Made by a program: the position numbers and the translations under genes | Assembly: GCA_038231495.1 (NCBI GenBank) | Contig: JBBRLG010000308.1 | Coordinates: 1-8,800 of the forward strand | Direction of reading: 5' to 3' | DNA: 8,800 bases | Source of the DNA: JBBRLG01 sp038231495 | GTDB taxonomy: Bacteria > Planctomycetota > Planctomycetia > Gemmatales > Gemmataceae | Shown here: in pieces, positions 1-4,993 of the stretch | Position numbering within the stretch: position 1 is the first letter of the stretch | How the letters are laid out: each line of letters opens with the position of its first letter | The notes under the pieces: generated by a model | What the model saw: the letters and a program-made list of their open reading frames with translations, nothing else | What the model was told of the DNA's origin: nothing | Databases searched by the model: none

Positions 1-60
1 GCGTCAGCGACCGGCGTTTATTGCTGATACTCACTCCGGTCGCTGACGCTCCCGGCTCGC
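1..60. repeat. Dispersed palindromic repeat, copy A (truncated by window edge)
   Basis: Positions 1-14 (GCGTCAGCGACCGG) are the exact reverse complement of 36-49, with a 21-nt loop. The right arm continues to 60 with TCCCGGCTCGC, whose partner would lie before the window. The same element occurs complete at 4362-4435. Arms and loop (GTTT...GCTGA...CACT) are both similar between copies. One stem position differs as a paired change: C-G here, A-T in the other copy. It is an intergenic dispersed repeat. Its function is unknown, but it could act as a transcript-end hairpin for a gene to the left. Confidence 0.8.
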
Positions 61-93
61 CAAGGAATGGACTTGATCGCAACGCCGAAATGC

Positions 94-139
94 AAAAAGG
101 GCGGGCACGATTTCCTCGGAAATCGTGCCCGCCCTTTTT
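94..139 (-). terminator. Bidirectional intrinsic terminator
   Basis: Positions 94-115 and 118-139 are perfect 22-nt reverse complements. The G+C-rich core (GGGCGGGCACGA) is bracketed by A5 on the left and T5 on the right. Read on either strand, this gives a stable stem followed by a U-run. It lies 31 nt beyond the stop codon of the minus-strand gene 171-383 and is the natural terminator of that gene and probably of the selenoprotein gene upstream of it. It could equally end a plus-strand transcript entering from the left. Confidence 0.85.
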
Positions 140-170
140 GTTCTTTCCAGCCTGCCGCGCGGCGGTCCCG

Positions 171-383
171 TCACTTGCCCGTCACGGCGTGGACGACGCT
201 TTTCACCGCGCCGCCGACGGCATCGACGACGCCCTTGGCCACGCCTTTGACCTTCGCCGCAATGCCCTTGCCCTTGTCCTCTGCCGCTTCCTTGGTTTCC
301 GCCCTGGCTGCCAGGCGGGCATCCAGGCGCTTCGACCGCTTGATGCGGTCCTTGAAGCGCCTGCCGGACCGGTTGTATCCCAT
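171..383 (-). CDS. Small highly basic hypothetical protein (70 aa)
   Basis: No family is recognised. The frame can be extended to 455, but the ATG at 383 is preferred: GGGAGAA lies just upstream and residues before it look like non-coding filler. The N-terminal half (residues 1-35) is packed with Arg and Lys (SGRRFKDRIKRSKRLDARLA). The C-terminal half (about 40-70) is an alternating Lys/Val/Ala stretch (AKVKGVAKGVVDAVGGAVKS). It should form an amphipathic helix and contains no Cys. Such composition suits a nucleic-acid-binding or membrane-surface peptide, but this is only an inference. It lies 81 nt downstream of the selenoprotein gene on the same strand and is followed by a strong terminator, so the two may be co-transcribed. 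It could also be an independent small gene. Confidence 0.6.
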   Translation of the reverse strand: MGYNRSGRRFKDRIKRSKRLDARLAARAETKEAAEDKGKGIAAKVKGVAKGVVDAVGGAVKSVVHAVTGK

Positions 384-464
384 GACGTTCTCCCTTTCGA
401 TTCGCGGTTTCTTGGCAACGGCCGTTATTGTAGCGGCAGGAACGTCGCCGGCCAAACCCCGGCG

Positions 465-1229
465 TTATTTGACGTTTTGATCGACGGCCTGCAACACCTC
501 GTCCGGCGACAACCGGGCGATAATTTCCGGCGTGCGATACAGCCAGCGGACTTTGCCACTACGATCCACAACGATCGTCGTTGGATAGTCGATGTCGGCA
601 CCGTCCGGCCCGGCGTTGTGCTGGATAATGCCCGCCGCCTCGGACAGGCCGTGGCCCTCGTCGGACAGCACCAGCAGATGGGGGTAGGCGGCTTGCGTTT
701 GCTTGGCGGCTTCGAGGCCTTCCACGGAAAAAACGATCGCGCGAATTTTACGGTTTTCAAAGTCTTCATGGCGTCGTTCGAGCTGGCCCAGCTCGACCAT
801 GCAGAACGGTCACCACCGGCCCCGAAACGATACCAGCACGATCGTTTGTTCGCCTTGCAGATCCTGGTCGGTGAACGGCGTGCCGTCGGCGCGCGTGGTC
901 TTGAACGCGGGGAACGGCTTGTCCACCGCCACCGGCCCGGTGTACGGCGGCAAGCGCGTTCCCAACAAAAACGTCCACTCGGCACCGGCGAGCAGCACGA
1001 CCAGTATCAGGCCGAGAATGCGCCCTACCGAACGTGCTTGCCACAGGGCGACGACGACGAGGATCGCGCCGAGTGTCGCCGAGGCGGGCAGGTACCAGGG
1101 CGTCGCCAGGCGATGGCTCGCAACCTGGGCAACATAGGCGCATAGTCCAAGTGCCGCGAGGCCGAGGCCCAGCGCCAACCAGAGGCGGCCGGGATGTCGC
1201 CGCGGCGCGGCGGTCGATGAAGTTGTCAT
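465..1229 (-). CDS. Membrane-anchored peroxiredoxin-like (AhpC/TSA, UxxC) selenoprotein, TGA read as Sec140
   Basis: Two open stretches in the SAME frame (1229-813 and 809-465) are separated only by a TGA at 812-810. Joined, they give 254 residues. Residues 1-15 are basic. Hydrophobic segments lie at about 16-37, 45-65 and 69-90, with Arg in the short loop between helices 2 and 3. By the positive-inside rule the C-terminal domain should therefore be extracytoplasmic. Residues about 97-254 form an AhpC/TSA thioredoxin fold: FPAFKTTRADGTPFTDQDL, then VLVSFRGRW-U140-PF-C143-MVELGQLERR, and later DYPTTIVVDRSGKVRWLYR. Cysteine homologues of this PRX-like group carry RGxWCPxC, so the TGA replaces the first, nucleophilic Cys of the CxxC. 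A SECIS-like hairpin follows at once (see 767-801). The expected role is Sec/Cys thiol redox chemistry, such as peroxide or disulfide reduction, at the membrane; the substrate is unknown. The start at 1229 has no clear Shine-Dalgarno. The alternatives are a nonsense mutation or a sequencing error, but the intact downstream half and the hairpin argue against both. Confidence 0.85.
767..812 (-). promoter_or_regulatory. Putative bacterial SECIS element with Sec UGA codon
   Basis: In the mRNA the UGA (812-810) is followed by 13 nt, then an 8-bp perfect stem. The arms are UCGAGCUG (796-789) and CAGCUCGA (785-778), and the apical loop is GGC (788-786). The loop starts 22 nt after UGA and has G in its first two positions. 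Both features match the published bacterial SECIS description (loop 16-37 nt from UGA, small loop with a guanine near its start). A lower 5-bp helix CAUGG/CCAUG (801-797 with 771-767) with a 6-nt one-sided bulge extends the hairpin. The element would recruit SelB carrying Sec-tRNA during translation. The sel genes are not in this window. Confidence 0.75.
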
Positions 1230-1235
1230 GGGGTC

Positions 1236-1263
1236 ATTCTACCATCAGACCCGTGTTTCGCAA
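1236..1263 (-). promoter_or_regulatory. Candidate sigma-70-type promoter, possibly leaderless, for the selenoprotein gene
   Basis: On the minus strand TTGCGA (1263-1258) and TAGAAT (1241-1236) are separated by 16 nt. They match four and five of six bases of the -35 and -10 consensus. The -10 box lies 6 nt before the ATG at 1229, so transcription would start at or next to the start codon. The lack of a Shine-Dalgarno sequence there is consistent with a leaderless message. This rests on motif similarity only. Confidence 0.35.
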
Positions 1264-1480
1264 TTCAACACCGGCTAACAGCAGTGGTGGCAAAACGGTG
1301 CCCACGACGGGCATCGCGCTTCCTGGCACTCCAAACGGCAGCCAAAATGACACGGCGGTGGGCGAAACGGTACACCATCGTTGGCTCATTTTGCTTCGCG
1401 ATCTGTTAAATTGCGTCGATTGCGTAGTTTGCATCGAATAAAACGCCTGTTCGACCGAAATTCCAGGCAAAAACGGTTCC
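1264..1480. other. Intergenic stretch between divergent genes, no gene seen
   Basis: This is the middle of the 324-bp gap between the selenoprotein start (1229, minus) and csrA (1554, plus). It is clearly less GC-rich than the coding regions around it, especially at 1385-1480. Two similar words, TTCCTGGCAC at 1321-1330 and 1478-1487, each lie near an AAACGG word (1334-1339 and 1471-1476). They may be remnants of a dispersed intergenic element. A minus-strand open frame across it (1497-1234) has no recognisable domain and overlaps both promoter candidates, so I do not call it a gene. Confidence 0.5.
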
Positions 1481-1496
1481 TGGCACGTTATGTGCA
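1481..1496 (+). promoter_or_regulatory. Candidate sigma-54 (-24/-12) promoter of csrA
   Basis: TGGCACGTTATGTGCA matches the RpoN consensus TGGCACG-N4-TTGCA in every fixed position except one. The invariant GG (1482-1483) and GC (1494-1495) are separated by exactly 10 nt. The start of transcription would fall near 1507, giving a leader of about 47 nt before csrA. An A/T-rich stretch precedes it. The site partly overlaps the repeated TTCCTGGCAC word, so chance similarity is possible. No enhancer-binding protein gene is visible. Confidence 0.5.
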
Positions 1497-1553
1497 AAGC
1501 TAAAGGCGTCAGTCAAACTGAGATAAGTCCTTAAACCTTCACGGAGGATAGTT

Positions 1554-1808
1554 ATGCTAGTACTGACCAGGAAGCCGGGCGAGAAGATTGTGATCGCTGG
1601 GAACATAACCCTCACGGTCGTCGCCATCGAAGGCAACAAAATCCGCATCGGCATCGATGCCCCCAATAACGTCCGCATCCTGCGGTCCGAGTTGCTCGAC
1701 CACCAGGAACAGCGCCCGGAGCAGAAGAAAGATGCTTCCGACAAGGATCTCGATACGAAACCCAGCGAATGGCACGACGTTACGCCTTCGGAACTGGTAT
1801 TCCACTAA
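1554..1808 (+). CDS. csrA: CsrA, carbon storage regulator (translational regulator)
   Basis: The 84-residue product begins MLVLTRKPGEKIVI and continues through IRIGIDAPNNVRILRSEL, the signature of the CsrA/RsmA family. CsrA is a homodimer that binds GGA motifs in mRNA leaders to control translation and stability. The RNA-contact residues L4, R6 and R44 are present. The core ends near residue 53. A hydrophilic, charged tail of about 31 residues follows, longer than the 61-residue Escherichia coli protein. The start is fixed by ACGGAGGA (1541-1548), 5 nt before the ATG. That same sequence holds two GGA triplets and resembles a CsrA target, so autoregulation is plausible but not shown. A candidate sigma-54 promoter lies upstream and an intrinsic terminator follows 30 nt after the stop. 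It is monocistronic. In many bacteria CsrA pairs with FliW and flagellin, but neither is in the window. Confidence 0.95.
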   Translation: MLVLTRKPGEKIVIAGNITLTVVAIEGNKIRIGIDAPNNVRILRSELLDHQEQRPEQKKDASDKDLDTKPSEWHDVTPSELVFH

Positions 1809-1838
1809 AAGCGACAGAAATCTGTCCGAGTCAACGTG

Positions 1839-1872
1839 AAAGGGACCGACGGTTGTCGGTCCCTTTTCCTTT
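1839..1872 (+). terminator. Intrinsic terminator after csrA
   Basis: Positions 1839-1850 (AAAGGGACCGAC) are the exact reverse complement of 1855-1866, with a GGTT loop. The right arm runs into a T-rich tail to 1872. It lies 30 nt after the csrA stop codon and faces the convergent minus-strand gene 1978-2289. On that strand the U-run is weaker. Confidence 0.88.
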
Positions 1873-1912
1873 TTACTGCCTCCCGTCCTAATATACTCCC
1901 CGCGGCTTGGAA

Positions 1913-1949
1913 TGACACCAGCCCGAAGCGCCAGCGAGGGACGGTGTCA
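1913..1949. repeat. Small dispersed repeat with 7-bp terminal inverted repeats
   Basis: TGACACC (1913-1919) and GGTGTCA (1943-1949) bracket the core AGCCCGAAGCGCCAGCGAGG (1920-1939). As I recall, this core motif occurs many times between genes in planctomycete genomes; its abundance cannot be tested here. It sits between the convergent csrA and BFD-like genes. The function is unknown. Confidence 0.5.
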
Positions 1950-1977
1950 AGTTGCCCCGCGACGAGAATAAAACGGC

Positions 1978-2289
1978 TCACGGCTGCGGTGCGTTCACCG
2001 CGGGCAGCGGCGTCGCCCCCGGCGGCGGCTTGCCCTTGCCGGCGCGGACGTACTCCGCCCTGCGACGCTCGTACTCCTCCGGCGTCAAGTGTTCCAACTC
2101 CGTGACGCCGCCCGCGACGGCCTGTTCGTGCAACTGCTTCAAGAACGGAATGCACCAGCCGCAACCCGTGCCGGCACCGCCACACTCGGACAACTGACTG
2201 GGCACCTTCGGCTTGGCCAGCCGCAAGAAATTCAGCAGCTTGCGGCGGGAGATGTGGAAGCAGTAGCATACCTTGGCGTCGAGGTCCAT
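1978..2289 (-). CDS. BFD-like [2Fe-2S]-binding protein (103 aa)
   Basis: Starting at the ATG at 2289, the protein opens KVCYCFHISRRKLLNFL and continues with ECGGAGTGCGWCIPFL. That is the CxC...CxxC pattern of the bacterioferritin-associated ferredoxin (BFD)-like domain. Likely cluster ligands are C8, C10, C43 and C46; C36 is an extra Cys often seen in the CxAGTGCxxC version. The domain fills residues 5-55. A charged helix (about 62-85) and a Pro/Ala-rich tail follow, making it longer than the 64-residue Escherichia coli Bfd. Such domains bind a [2Fe-2S] cluster for electron transfer or iron mobilisation, but no bacterioferritin or nitrite reductase partner is nearby. The longer frame from 2361 is less likely because it would fill the gap shared with the divergent gene at 2382. 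The start has only a weak GGGTG upstream. Confidence 0.85.
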   Translation of the reverse strand: MDLDAKVCYCFHISRRKLLNFLRLAKPKVPSQLSECGGAGTGCGWCIPFLKQLHEQAVAGGVTELEHLTPEEYERRRAEYVRAGKGKPPPGATPLPAVNAPQP

Positions 2290-2381
2290 GCGCGCACCCG
2301 CGGAGACGACGGCGGAAAAGCCTATGATGGTCACGGTAGCGGTTCGCGGCACACGACGCAAGTTGCGGGAGAGACGCCCTC

Positions 2382-4349
2382 ATGGAAAAACCGATCGTCC
2401 TCTGCGGCCTCGGCCGCATGGGCTGGCGCGTGCTCGAATACCTGCAAGCCGCCGGCCTGCCCGTCGTCGTCGTGGACCTCAAGTGCGCGGCGGACGACCC
2501 GCGCCTCAAGGGCGTGCGCCTCGTGGTCGGCGACTGCTCCCGGCGCGAGGTGCTCGAAGCCGCGGGCGTCCGCGCGGCGCGCGGCGTGCTGCTGCTCACC
2601 AGCGACGATTTGACGAACATCTCCGCGATGTTGCAGGTCCGGGCGCTGGACGCCGACGTCCGCGTCGTGTTGCGCATGTTCAACCAAAACCTCATCGACC
2701 GACTCGAAAAAGCGATCAAGAACGTCTTCGCCCTCAGCACGTCGATGCTTACCGCGCCGGTCCTGGCGGTCACGGCCATGACCGGGCAGGGGCTGGGCAC
2801 CTTTCGGCTGGAGGGCCAGGAGGACGGCATGCGCCAGGTCGCCGAGGTACTGGTCCGCACCGGGTCCAGTCTTAAAGGGCGCACCATCGTCGAGGCGACC
2901 GGTTACCGCCATCTCCTGGTGCTGGCCCACTTTCCCGAAACAGGGCCGGCGAAGTTCTTGCTCGACGTGGACCAGGAGGCACGCCTGGCCGTCGGCGACC
3001 GTGTCATCGTTAGCGGCCATCCCCGCGCGGTCAACGCGCTGCTCAACACCGACGAACCGCAGTCGCGCCGCAAGCGCTGGGGCAACTGGTTCCAGCGCAA
3101 CGTCCGCGTTGCCTGGGGCACGATGGCCGAGGTCGATCGCGCCGTGCTGCTCACCAGCGTCCTCGTCGTCACCGTCATCACGGTCAGCACCGCCTTGTTC
3201 ACGTTTTACGAGAGCAAGCATTTCACGCTCGAAAAGGCGATCCTCCGCAGCATCACGATCATCGCCACGGCGTCGGAGGTTCACGGCGAAGAATTCGAGA
3301 CGCCGGGCCTGCGTGTTTTCGCCGGGGCGCTGCGCATCTTCGGGGCCATCCTCACGGCGGCGTTCACGGCCGTCGTGACGAACTTTTTGCTGCGGGCGCG
3401 GCTCCGCGGTGCATTCGAGATCGGCCGCATTCCCGACCGCGACCACTTCGTGGTTTGCGGCCTCGGCCCGATCGGCTACCGGGTCGTGGAGGAGTTGCTG
3501 CACTACGGCGAGGCGGTGGTCGTCATCGAGAAGGACCCGGCCAACCGCTTCGTGGCCACGGTCCGGCGGCGCAAGGTGGCGGTCGTGATCGGCGACGCGA
3601 CCGTGATCGAAACCCTGCGCCACGCCCACGCCGCAACCGCCCGTGCCGTCCTCGTGGTTACGAACCAGGACCTGGTAAACCTGGAGATGGCGCTGCTGGT
3701 CCGCGAGTTGAACGCGACCCAGCGTGTCGTCCTCCTGCAAGCCGACCCGATGCTGGCGGACATGTTGCGGCAGGCGGCCAACGTGCAGCTGGCCGTGTCG
3801 GTGCCGGCCCTGGTGGCCCCGGCCTTCCTGGCGGGGCTGTACGGCGACCGCGTGCAAACCGTGTTCCTGGTCCGCGGCCGGTTGCTGGCGCTGATTGACG
3901 TGGTGATTCAGCCCGAAGACCCGTTGCGCGGCCAGTCGGTGCGCACGGTTGCCGTCGATTACCGGCTGGTGCCGGTGGCGGTGCTGCCGACGGGCGGGCC
4001 GCCGCCGATGGTGGCGTTGCAGGCGCGATTGACGGCGGGCGACCGGCTGGTGGCCGTGGTCGAAATGCACGACCTGGACCGTTTGTTACGGCGGCACCCG
4101 GCACCGCCGACGTTCGCGGTGGACGTGGCCGGCTACCCGCTGCCGACGCGCGGCTGGCTGTTAAACCTGATCCGCACGGCGCGCGGCGTCGGCCCGGCAG
4201 AGGCGGAGCAGGCACTCGCCACGTTGCCGTTGCGGTTGGAAAGCAATTTGACCCGCGGCCAGGCGGAAGAGCTGCTGGCCACGCTGACGCGGGAGCGTGT
4301 GACGGCCCAGGTCAACCGGTTGGACGCCGAGAAACCGGCGGTGGTTTGA
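2382..4349 (+). CDS. RCK-2TM-RCK ion-channel-like protein with atypical pore
   Basis: The 655-residue protein has this order. RCK/TrkA-N domain 1 covers 3-125 (GLGRMG at 9-14, acidic D32 at the end of strand 2). A TrkA-C-like domain covers about 138-222. A basic linker (228-246) precedes TM1 (about 254-276), a pore-loop region (282-305) and TM2 (about 312-337). RCK domain 2 covers 354-480 (GLGPIG at 360-365, E383), followed by TrkA-C-like domain 2 (about 495-562). The last 65 residues form an extra domain. This architecture belongs to K+ channels and transport regulators gated by nucleotides or ions bound to RCK domains; both RCK pairs would be cytoplasmic. However, the pore region reads SITIIATASEVHGEEFETPG and lacks TVGYGD, so K+ selectivity cannot be assumed. 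The start is supported by GGGAGAG (2367-2373), and a TATGAT box at 2323-2328 is a possible -10. It is divergent from the BFD-like gene, 92 nt apart. It could be a channel of other selectivity or a sensor that no longer conducts. Confidence 0.85.
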   Translation: MEKPIVLCGLGRMGWRVLEYLQAAGLPVVVVDLKCAADDPRLKGVRLVVGDCSRREVLEAAGVRAARGVLLLTSDDLTNISAMLQVRALDADVRVVLRMFNQNLIDRLEKAIKNVFALSTSMLTAPVLAVTAMTGQGLGTFRLEGQEDGMRQVAEVLVRTGSSLKGRTIVEATGYRHLLVLAHFPETGPAKFLLDVDQEARLAVGDRVIVSGHPRAVNALLNTDEPQSRRKRWGNWFQRNVRVAWGTMAEVDRAVLLTSVLVVTVITVSTALFTFYESKHFTLEKAILRSITIIATASEVHGEEFETPGLRVFAGALRIFGAILTAAFTAVVTNFLLRARLRGAFEIGRIPDRDHFVVCGLGPIGYRVVEELLHYGEAVVVIEKDPANRFVATVRRRKVAVVIGDATVIETLRHAHAATARAVLVVTNQDLVNLEMALLVRELNATQRVVLLQADPMLADMLRQAANVQLAVSVPALVAPAFLAGLYGDRVQTVFLVRGRLLALIDVVIQPEDPLRGQSVRTVAVDYRLVPVAVLPTGGPPPMVALQARLTAGDRLVAVVEMHDLDRLLRRHPAPPTFAVDVAGYPLPTRGWLLNLIRTARGVGPAEAEQALATLPLRLESNLTRGQAEELLATLTRERVTAQVNRLDAEKPAVV

Positions 4350-4361
4350 GATTCTAAAGTT

Positions 4362-4435
4362 TAGCGAGCCGGGAGCGTAAGCGACCGGTGTTTGTCGCTG
4401 AACCCACTCCGGTCGCTTACGCTCCCGGCTCGCTA
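4362..4435. repeat. Dispersed palindromic repeat, copy B (complete)
   Basis: Perfect 27-bp inverted repeat: 4362-4388 pairs with 4409-4435 around a 20-nt loop. The arm core is CCGGGAGCGTAAGCGACCGG. It is the complete form of the element cut at the left edge (1-60), with loop similarity and one compensatory stem change. It starts 12 nt after the stop of the RCK gene, so the hairpin could mark or protect that 3' end, although no T-run follows. The next gene starts 36 nt later. Confidence 0.9.
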
Positions 4436-4470
4436 CAACGTAAGCCAATTTGATTGAGGATCGACTTCGC

Positions 4471-4698
4471 ATGAAATGCGCAACCTGCCAATGCCGAATC
4501 CCGCCCGATGAGGAAACCTGGGTGCAGGGCGAAGCGCTGTGCGCGGCGTGCTGGAAACAAAGCCTCGTCCAAACCTGGGGCTGGTCGTGGGTTCTGCTGG
4601 GCGTGATGGGCGGCGCCTTCGCCTTCGTGTTCTTCGGGGCGTTTTGCTTCTTCCTGCTCACCTGCTCCGGAATTCTCGGCGGAGCGTCCGGACGGTGA
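4471..4698 (+). CDS. Small Cys-rich (zinc-ribbon-like) single-TM protein (75 aa)
   Basis: The family is not recognised. The N-terminus has C3-x2-C6-x-C8 and C24-x2-C27 (MKCATCQCRIPP, then ALCAACWKQ). Two CxxC knuckles 17 residues apart fit a small metal-binding ribbon. A strongly hydrophobic, Phe- and Gly-rich segment at about 40-65 should span the membrane, with only ten residues after it. The ribbon probably sits on the cytoplasmic side, but orientation is uncertain. The ATG at 4471 is chosen because GAGGA (4456-4460) lies 10 nt upstream; a TTG at 4450 is in frame but would precede that site. It stands alone between a palindromic repeat and the repeat-rich leader of the next gene. Confidence 0.65.
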   Translation: MKCATCQCRIPPDEETWVQGEALCAACWKQSLVQTWGWSWVLLGVMGGAFAFVFFGAFCFFLLTCSGILGGASGR

Positions 4699-4797
4699 CG
4701 CCTGTGCGGGTTGGGCCGACTGCGTAACGTTTGCCGCTTCTCGGCCGCGGCCGGCCCTGGCGACGCAGCTTTCCCTGGCCGCCCAATGTTGCGCTTC

Positions 4798-4806
4798 TGA
4801 TACAAT
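4798..4806 (+). promoter_or_regulatory. Candidate extended -10 promoter for the giant gene
   Basis: TGATACAAT fits the extended -10 form TGnTATAAT with one mismatch; no good -35 hexamer is visible 17 nt upstream. It is one of the few A/T-rich spots in the 295-bp gap before 4994. Transcription would start near 4813, placing the whole inverted repeat 4822-4954 in a leader of about 180 nt. This is motif similarity only. Confidence 0.3.
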
Positions 4807-4821
4807 GCCAGTTCATTTGCC

Positions 4822-4954
4822 GTAACCGTTCACTCCCCCCCTTACGAAGGGGGGTAGGGGGGTGGAAATAGCGCGATGACCGCGTACTGCAATCGTTCGT
4901 AACCCCCCTACCCCCCCTTCGTAAGGGGGGGAGAAGTTGCCAGTGAACGGTTAC
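4822..4954. repeat. Compound inverted-repeat (MITE-like) element upstream of the giant gene
   Basis: Outer arms GTAACCGTTCACT (4822-4834) and AGTGAACGGTTAC (4942-4954) are exact reverse complements. Inside them, C7-TTACGAA-G6-TA-G6 (4835-4862) has its near-exact reverse complement at 4903-4931. Each inner arm is itself a hairpin, CCCCCCTT-ACG-AAGGGGGG. The central spacer (about 4863-4902) is unrelated sequence. The right outer arm is separated from its inner arm by a 10-nt insert. There is no transposase. The same hairpin unit recurs in tandem at 8626-8800, beyond the other end of the giant gene. Confidence 0.85.
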
Positions 4955-4993
4955 CATTTGCCTTCGGAAGTGGTCCGGTCGGAGACCCATCGC

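Noticed and set aside
465..800. Independent 111-aa gene starting at the Met after the CxxC
   Set aside because: It would begin in the middle of the thioredoxin fold, without the active-site strand, and has no ribosome-binding site. It is the same frame as the upstream half, so a Sec readthrough explains it better.
21..1145. 374-codon plus-strand open frame across the left genes
   Set aside because: It lies opposite two genes with recognisable features (ribosome-binding site, redoxin motif, TM helices) and shows no domain. Long antisense frames are expected at this GC content.
1324..1339. Second sigma-54-like site (TGGCACTCCAAACGG)
   Set aside because: The GG is followed by GG instead of GC at the N10 position, so the -12 element is missing.
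1234..1497. 87-codon minus-strand frame between the selenoprotein gene and csrA
   Set aside because: No domain, no ribosome-binding site and unlike neighbouring codon use. It overlaps the promoter candidates.
2331..4070. 579-codon minus-strand open frame opposite the RCK gene
   Set aside because: It is rich in His, Gln, Arg and Asp with no domain or hydrophobic core, as expected for the complement of a high-GC3 gene. The plus-strand frame encodes two clear RCK domains.
4450..4470. TTG start extending the small Cys-rich protein by seven residues
   Set aside because: It precedes the GAGGA ribosome-binding site, which is well spaced for the ATG at 4471.
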